A DNA stretch of 64,000 nt, taken from NCBI RefSeq assembly GCF_038502225.1, contig NW_027195541.1, positions 82,501-146,500 of the forward strand. Reading direction: 5' to 3'. Origin of the DNA: Cherax quadricarinatus (lineage: Eukaryota; Arthropoda; Malacostraca; Decapoda; Parastacidae). Positions 57,483 to 64,000 of the stretch are shown piece after piece (within the stretch, counting starts at the first letter, position 1; the number at the start of each line of letters is the position of its first letter). Under the pieces are notes generated by a model. That model was not told where the DNA came from, did no database searches, and saw nothing but the letters and a program-made list of their open reading frames with translations. A program made the position numbers and the translations under genes.

Positions 57483-57797
57483 ATTTGGGGTTCTGGTAGC
57501 GGGGTGTGAATGATATACTTCTTCTTTGGAGGCTTTTTACTTTATTGATAAGTAGTGTTGGGTTTACAGGCTTGTGTGTTTGTGCCCATGGCCCGGGCAG
57601 GGCCATGCCCACGAGAGAGAGCTGGGAGGCCTTGTGTGTTGCTGCTAGGCTGCTGTGTGAGTGAGGGCGAGGCAAGTCTGGGCATACTGAAGTGGGAAGG
57701 CCTAGGTGGCAGCACCAGCATAGCGCGAAATATGAACTAAGCTGGCAGACAGCATGGGCTGTCTGTGCAGACAGTACAGGCTGTCTACATATGCTCG
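57483..57797 (-). repeat. 3' LTR of the non-autonomous element
   Basis: Left copy of the direct repeat. The ends do not show the usual TG/CA clearly, hence approximate borders. Confidence 0.7.
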
Positions 57798-58904
57798 GCC
57801 ACCTACCGCGTGTCGTCCCGACGCGACAATACTAGTAGTAAAAGGAACTAGGTCTCTCTCTCGTAGGAACAGGGCACAGAACACAAAATAAAAACATATA
57901 TATACATATGGACATGGAAAAAAAACTTCCTACAGGGAGGGAAGAAAAAAACATGTGAGTTGTGCTAAACATCGTGGTCATAGGCAGTGAGCGTCGATGG
58001 GCATCACTGCACGCCTTCCTGCGTCTGGACAGATACTGCAACACAGGAGACATCGCTGCGACTGAGCTGTGACGTAACAGGGTACGGTCTCTGGAACGGT
58101 GAAGCAGTCATCGTAGGAGACGCTGCAGGTTTTCACTCAACTTGGGGCACGACATGCTGGTGCCCTCGAGTGAGGCGTCGACAAAACTCGGCAACTGGGC
58201 AGGACTTCTGGCAAGCGACTCAGGAGGACACTTCTCGACTGGTACTGTCGCTGGGCTCTCACTGCCGGCTAGCGTGGAGCGAGTCGTGGCAGAGACGACT
58301 GGGCGAAACATCTGGGAGTCGTAACATCATACACCAGACTGCAGTGAGAGAGCTAGCAGTCAAAGTGATGACATCTTTGTGGAGGCTGCTCACTGAAGCT
58401 TGTGACACGAGGCTGACACAGCGCGTCATTCTCTCGGCAGTTGGAGTTATAGCAGAGGTTAGTCTAAGCATCCCCAGACTTGTTTCTCTACATATAACTG
58501 CATTCTGACGGTCTGGAGGTGAAGTGAAACAAATCTTGATGGGAATCGTAGCAGGTACGATTCTACAGAACATCACGAGCGACGAGCATAAAAGCTTTCT
58601 GTACAAGGGGGCTCATACGCTCAGGGCTGAGTAATCAGCTGTCAAACACTGGTCACGCGGGTGACTTAGCACAGTGGTGCAACTCAAGGGTCTGACCACA
58701 GACCTCACTGGACACACGGAAAACTTACAAACACACCGCTGTACATACGGTACAACATGGCTTAACTAGCAAATGATGCTTTTCTGCGCATAAAACTGAC
58801 TAAGACATACTAAAATGTGAGAACACTGACTGAGAGGAATTAATTAACACACGACATATATCTTCTCTCAATCTTCTCGACAATACTGAAATAATTACTA
58901 GAAC

Positions 58905-59215
58905 ACTCGATGTGACATCATGTGATGTCAGGCGTGATGTCGCAAGGTGACGTCAGCAGCAGTGACGTCAACAGACATCTCGAGGTGACGTCAGGCAGAC
59001 ATCGTGAGGTGACGTCAGCAGACATCGTGAGGTGACGTCAGGCAGACATCGTGAGGTGACGTCAGCAGACATCGTGAGGTGACGTCAGGAGACATCGTGA
59101 GGTGACGTCAGGCAGACATCGTGAGGTGACGTCAGGCAGACATCGTGAGGTGACGTCAGGCAGACATCGCGAGGTGACGTCAGCAGACATCGTGACGTCA
59201 TGAAGTCGGGCAGCA
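58905..59215. repeat. TGACGTCA-containing minisatellite
   Basis: Units of about 23-26 bp of type GACATCGTGAGGTGACGTCA with GGCA or GCA spacers. I count 12 exact TGACGTCA palindromes. It lies inside the non-autonomous LTR element. TGACGTCA is the full CREB/ATF site; any activity is inference. Confidence 0.9.
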
Positions 59216-59912
59216 TCGTGGGTGGCGTCGATGTGATGCGGGCAGCAGACCACAGCATGTGGCCTGGGACATCTGGTAACTCATGTGGCTTTGTAGGTCT
59301 ACGTGACATCGGCCACACCCAACGTGGTGTCGATCCACGTGGTGTCGTGATCTATGTGGCATGCTGATCCACGCAGCTTCGAGTGGCTTCGGGCACTCGG
59401 ATACACAATGAATCACACGAAAAACAGCAGAGAAAACAGCAAAGGGAGTGAGCAGTGGTGAGTGGTGTATGGTAGTGTGGTGGCGAGGAGTGTGGGTGAG
59501 TGTATGGCGGGGCGAGCATCTAGCCATTCCTCCTCCTCCTCCACCCACAAACACGTGGAGAAGCTCACACTGGACGCAGAAATCACCACAAAACTCACCT
59601 CTGGCTTGCTGAAACAGCTGTGCTGAGCTGAACAACAACAACAGCATACAAGTGACGCTGAACACGTGACTTGAGAAACAGCGTGGGACACTGTAGCGTG
59701 GGACGCTGTAGCGTGGGGTCACTTACAATTCTCGGAGAATTTCGGCAAATTTCGGCTGGATCCTGCTTGTACCTGTGTCTGGATGCTCAAAAGTGCAGAC
59801 ACGACATCAGGATAACTCGTTGAGAGACGGATGCTTCTTGTGTAGGGTGATGAAGTGAAGATGACTTCATACCTCTTCCTCCCTCTCTTCAGGCAAACAC
59901 AACTGCTGCGAG

Positions 59913-59926
59913 CACCGCTGTCACCA
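59913..59926 (-). promoter_or_regulatory. Primer binding site, same as in gypsy element
   Basis: The minus strand reads TGGTGACAGCGGTG, identical over 14 nt to 8335-8348. Confidence 0.65.
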
Positions 59927-60251
59927 TTATTACAGGTTTGTTTTGTAGGCTGTACGCGGTGGTTAAATGATACGTCTTCTTCGGAGGCTTCTTACTTTAT
60001 TGATAAGTAGTGTTGGGTTACACAGGCTTGTGTGTTTGTGCCCATGGCCCGGGCAGGGCCATGCCCACGAGAGAGAGCTGGAGAGGCCTTGTGTGTTGCT
60101 GCTAGGCCGCTGTGTGAGTGAGGGCGAGGCAAGTCTGGGCATACTGAAGTGGGAAGGCCTAGGTGGCAGCACCAGCATAGCGCGAAATATGAACTAAGCT
60201 GGCAGACAGCATGGGCTGTCTGTACAGACAGTACAGGCTGTCTACATATGC
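59927..60251 (-). repeat. 5' LTR of the non-autonomous element
   Basis: Right copy of the direct repeat, ending CTACATAT-GCT on the plus strand. Confidence 0.7.
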
Positions 60252-60575
60252 TTAATATTTTCTGATTTTAGTAACTACCTTTTTTTAATCATTTGCAGCA
60301 TCTGATATATTCTTCCCCCCCCCCCCATATCCACATCATTATATATCTTCTAAATCTATAAATGCAAAAAAAAAAAAAAAAAAAAAAAAACAGTTTAATT
60401 CAAGTTTAATTCACTTTAATTCTTCAATATTAACAACCTGAATAATATTTAACCTTCGTAAACCTGCCGTGTTCTACTGCAATCTTAATGACTTTCTTAC
60501 GTGTTTCACTTTCAGTAATAATTCTCCCGTACTCTCTACCCGGTATTTTCAACAAGTGGTAATAAAGGCACTAAA
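60249..60575 (-). pseudogene. Old RTE-like LINE relative, 5' continuation
   Basis: The alignment with RTE copies resumes after the LTR element: TTTTAGTAACTACC, then CTAAATCTATAAATGCA (codons around FMDLEK) and CGGTATTTTCAACAA. Includes C10 and a long poly(A) run (60366-60391). Confidence 0.55.
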
Positions 60576-60857
60576 TGCAGGGAATTGCTTCAATGGCGTT
60601 TTTTAAGTACCTAAGATAAATAAGTTAAAAATAGATTAAACGGTAAAAAGATCAAGTACGAGAGTCTGGTTCATGAAGCTTCAAATAGAAGTACATCAGG
60701 TCCATCATCTCAATTTATGTTTTTTTTTTTTTTCTAAAAATGAGCGACATAAGAATTGATAAATAACAATAACCATCCAAAAGTTTTGTTTGATTTTGTT
60801 TAGAGACGATATCAAACAGCAACTTTTATTAAATCTTGTGAGTAAGATTTGTGGTGA
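60576..60857. other. Spacer, nothing recognised
   Basis: AT-rich with a T14 run at about 60719-60733. Ends at the stop codon that opens the LINE D frame. Confidence 0.5.
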
Positions 60858-60902
60858 TGCAAAAACATGTTTCAGAAAATAACTATTATTCAGAAGACTT
60901 AT

Positions 60903-63900
60903 GCTTGCTTCAACTTACATAGGTGGTATACGCTCTGTTCTTTATATCTCTCTCCTTCTCGGGCATTATCTATTCCGGATTTTGCCTTCCTTGTTTCGTC
61001 ATTACCGCCACCGATTCTGTTACTTGGTGATTTTAATGCCCACCATTTCCTCTGGGGAGGGTCTCACTGTGATTCCCGTGGAATTCAGTTAGAGGCTTTT
61101 CTTGCCACCCACCCCCTCCATGTTTTAAATACAGGTACTCACACCCATTTTGATCCTCGGACTCATACTCTCTCTTGCATCGATCTCTCAGTTTGTTCTT
61201 CCTCCGCCGCATTAGACTTTACTTGGTCTGTTCTCCCGGACTTACATGACAGTGATCATTTCCCAATCATTCTTACTTCCCCTTCATATTCGCCACCTCT
61301 TCGCACCCCACGCTGGCAATTTAATCGGGCAAATTGGAACCTTTACTCACACCTGACTGTTTTTAAAGAGGTTCCTTCTTCGTCCTCCATCGATGAGCTT
61401 TTACACCTCTTCTCGTCCTCCGTTTTCACCGCAGCTTCTCATTCTATACCCCAAACTTCGGGCAGGCATTCTCAGAAATGCGTGCCTTGGTGGTCTCCTG
61501 CTTGTGCTCGTGCAGTACGTTTGAAACGCGCTGCATGGGGCAGGTACCGGTACAATAGAACCACAGAGCGACTCCTTGATTTTAAACAGAAGCGTGCGAT
61601 CGCTCGCCGTGTCATCCGTGACGCTAAACGCACTTGCTGGCGAGATTATGTCTCCACCATCACCTCTGTTTCCTCTATGAGTGCAGTCTGGAAAAAAGTA
61701 CGAAAACTGAGTGGTAAATATTCTCCTGACCCGGCTCCTGTTCTGCGGGTTGCCGGTGTTGATATAGCAAACCCACTAGATGTTGCCAATGAAATTGGCA
61801 ATCATCTGGTCCGTATTTCTCAGGGACTCCATCTATGCCCCTCATTTCTTTCCTCAAAGTCTGCCAGAGAGTTAGCACCCTTGGACTTTTCTTCTCTCAG
61901 AGAAGAACAGTATAATGTGCCTTTTACACTTCAAGAACTGGAGGCAACACTCTCAGCTTGTCGATCATCGGCAGCTGGGCCCGACGACATTCATATTCGT
62001 ATGCTACAACATTTACATCAGTCAGCCCTTGCAGTCCTATTACGCCTTTACAATCTTATTTGGTCACAAGGAGTTCTTCCACAGCCGTGGAAATCCGCCA
62101 TTGTTCTCCCTTTCCGCAAACCAGGCACTACGGGACATGAAACCTCCCACTATCGTCCCATTGCTCTTACCAGTGCACTTTGCAAAGTAATGGAACGTCT
62201 AGTAAATAGACGTTTAGTGTGGTATTTAGAGACACACAACAGTCTCTCCACTCGTCAATATGGCTTTCGTAAGGGACGTTCTACCATAGACCCCTTACTG
62301 CGCTTGGATACGTATGTTCGTAATGCCTTTGCGAATAACCACTCAGTTATTGCCATATTTTTTGACCTTGAGAAGGCATATGACACAACTTGGAGGTATA
62401 ATATTTTAGCCCAAGCCCACTCCTTAGGCCTTCGAGGCAATCTACCATCCTTCCTTAAGAACTTTTTAACTGACAGGCATTTCCGTGTTCGGGTTAATAA
62501 TGTGCTCTCCCCGGACTTTGTCCAAGCTGAAGGTGTCCCCCAGGGATGTGTTCTGAGCACAACACTTTTTCTCCTTGCTATTAATGATTTGGCCTCTAGT
62601 CTTCCATCAAATATTTGGTCATCACTCTATGTTGATGACTTCGCTATTGCCTGTGCAGGCGCTGACTGTCACCTCCTTACAGTTTCTCTCCAGCATGCAG
62701 TCGACCGTGTTTCCAATTGGGCCACCACACATGGGTTTAAATTTTCCAGCACTAAAACCCACCAAATCACTTTCACTAGACGCTCTGTCATCTCTGATCA
62801 TCCTTTGTACCTCTATGGCTCACGTATCCCTGAACGTGATACAGTCAAGTTTCTGGGCCTCCTCTTTGATCGTAGGTTATCCTGGAAACCTCACATTACC
62901 TCTCTGAAGGCAACTTGTCACAGCCGGCTGAACCTTCTTAAAACCCTTGCTCATCTTTCGTGGGGAGCTGATCGTCGAACCCTCCTTCACCTACATTCCA
63001 CCCTTATTTTATCGAAACTTGATTATGGTGACCAGATCTATTCAGCGGCATCTCCTGCTACTCTCTCTAGCCTTAACCCCATTCATCACCAAGGATTACG
63101 TTTATGCCTTGGTGCTTTTCGCTCTTCCCCTGTCGAAAGCCTCTATGCAGAAGCGAACGTTCCATCCTTATCCGATCGCCGTGATGCCCATTGCCTGCGC
63201 TACTATGTACGCTCTCATGATCTCCGCAATCCTTCCATTTATAGAATGGTCACTGATATTAGTAGACATTCTTTATTTGTTCGCCGCCCCTGCTTACTCC
63301 GTCCCTTCTCTCTTCGCCTTCATTCGCTCTTGTCTTCTCTTCAACTACCACCTTTCTATGTACATGTAGCATCTCACTTTTCCCTACCCCCCTGGGAAGT
63401 TCCAGCTGTTCGAGTCTGTTCTTTCTCCCTCCCTTGCTCGAAAGCCCAACTGTCTACGGTCGCTTCCCGCTCTCTTTTTCTTGACCACTTTCACTCTCAT
63501 TCTCATGCCATTGCTGTGTACACAGATGGCTCTAAGTCTTCTGACGGCGTAGGATTCGCAGCAGTGTTTCCGGACAGCGTCGTACAAGGGCATTTACTAT
63601 CTTCAGCTAGTATTTTTACTGCTGAATTATATGCCATCCTTACAGCACTTATCCGTATTGCATCTATGCCTGTGTCATCATTTGTGGTTGTCTCAGACTC
63701 CCTTAGTGCTTTACAGGCTATACAAAAATTTGATACACCTCACCCCTTAGTCCTCCGTATCCAACTTTGGCTACGCCGCATCTTTACTAAGCATAAAGAT
63801 ATTGTTTTTTGTTGGGTCCCTGGTCATGTTGACGTACAGGGCAATGAACAGGCAGACACTGCTGCGCGGTCAGCAGTACATGACCTACCAGTTTCTTATA

Positions 63901-64000
63901 GAGGTATTCCATGTACGGACTATTTTGCTGTAATATCTTCCCACCTTCACACCCGTTGGCAACAACGTTGGTCTACTATGCTCGGCAACAAACTTCAGTC
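60903..64000 (+). CDS. LINE D: endonuclease-RT-RNase H polyprotein, partial
   Basis: Frame 3 is open from 60858 to the window end (over 1,030 codons, no stop). The endonuclease is cut at its N-terminus; it keeps LLLGDFNAHHFLWG (about 61014-61055), TLSCIDLSV and HDSDHFPIIL, so the Asp-Asn and SDH sites are present. RT: SAAGPDDIHIRML, SHYRPIALTSALCKVMERL, YGFRKGRSTIDPL, FFDLEKAYDTTW, GVPQGCVLSTTLFLL, and YVDD (LYVDDFAIA, 62625-62651). RNase H: AVYTDGSKSSDG (about 63514), FTAELYAIL, VVSDSLSALQAI, WVPGHVDVQGNEQADTAA. This domain order fits the I superfamily (I/Nimb-like) of LINEs. 5'-truncated near 60905; the 3' end lies beyond the window. It is the only retrotransposon frame here without a break. 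Confidence 0.9.

Larger units (their letters stand above)
57483..60248 (-). mobile_element. Non-autonomous LTR retrotransposon
   Basis: Two direct repeats of about 310-325 bp (57483-57794 and about 59927-60248) enclose 2.1 kb without credible coding sequence. Over 57513-57797 and 59967-60251 they are nearly identical (GTGCCCATGGCCCGGGCAGG and onwards); the outer 30-40 bp are diverged. On the minus strand TGGTGACAGCGGTG (59913-59926) follows the right-hand LTR, as expected of a primer site, so the right copy is the 5' LTR. GCTTA on both sides (57478-57482, 60249-60253) is a candidate 5-bp target duplication. Size and lack of genes fit a LARD/TRIM-like element. Exact ends are uncertain. Confidence 0.75.

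Noticed and set aside
57987..58508. 173-codon ORF in the gene-free LTR element
   Set aside because: Opposite to the element's inferred strand, no gag, protease, RT or integrase motif, average composition. Probably chance.
59198..59722. 174-codon ORF on the minus strand
   Set aside because: Overlaps the TGACGTCA array and low-complexity sequence of the LTR element. No retroelement motifs.

Overview
The window is nuclear DNA of an animal, most probably a decapod crustacean such as a crayfish, lobster or shrimp. The evidence is indirect. There is no operon, rRNA or complete host gene. Nearly everything is retrotransposon debris, SINE-like repeats and very long micro- and minisatellites. Several repeats (the TTTACCTGGAG repeat, the RTE-like LINE ending in GGCCACCCTGCCT, the hairpin repeats carrying CGAAACG) look like ones I associate with decapod sequence. 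That is recognition from memory, not a search.

Layout. 0-4 kb: a decayed Ty3/gypsy-type element whose integrase lies upstream of reverse transcriptase (Gmr1-like order), interrupted by a hairpin SINE with a 9-bp target duplication. 3.9-7.6 kb: RTE-like LINE copy 1 (+). 8.0-16.9 kb: an LTR-complete but inactivated gypsy element with 289-bp LTRs, a tRNA-Leu-type primer site, gag, protease, RT, RNase H and integrase. 17-22.7 kb: intergenic DNA with foldbacks and small minisatellites. 22.7-28.4 kb: a minisatellite of about 200 units of 27/30 bp. 28.8-31.9 kb: microsatellites, a SINE-like repeat with a 32-bp minisatellite grown inside it, a hairpin element and a very degenerate tandem repeat. 31.9-35.3 kb: RTE-like LINE copy 2 (-). 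35.3-38.3 kb: LINE A (-) with LINE B inserted in frame. 38.8-44.8 kb: three LINE C copies, all (-), separated by CT tracts. 45.0-55.1 kb: three LINE A copies, all (+). 55.6-55.9 kb: the only plausible host exon. 56.3-60.6 kb: an old RTE relative split by a LINE A fragment and by a non-autonomous LTR element carrying an array of TGACGTCA sites. 60.9-64.0 kb: LINE D, with an uninterrupted endonuclease-RT-RNase H frame that leaves the window.

The genes do not form a host pathway. The logic is parasitic: autonomous LINEs and LTR elements supply enzymes, and non-autonomous hairpin, SINE-like and LTR elements have the footprints of using such enzymes. The most unusual signal is a group of hairpin insertions (2463-2585, 30025-30200, 42591-42788, 51999-52170, 52285-52482). 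Each is a long palindrome on one side, a unique 32-46 nt tail on the other, and a 9-14 bp target duplication. The arms of four of them share the core CGAAACG, their tails share a CGGTA-like word, and one resembles a hammerhead-ribozyme core.
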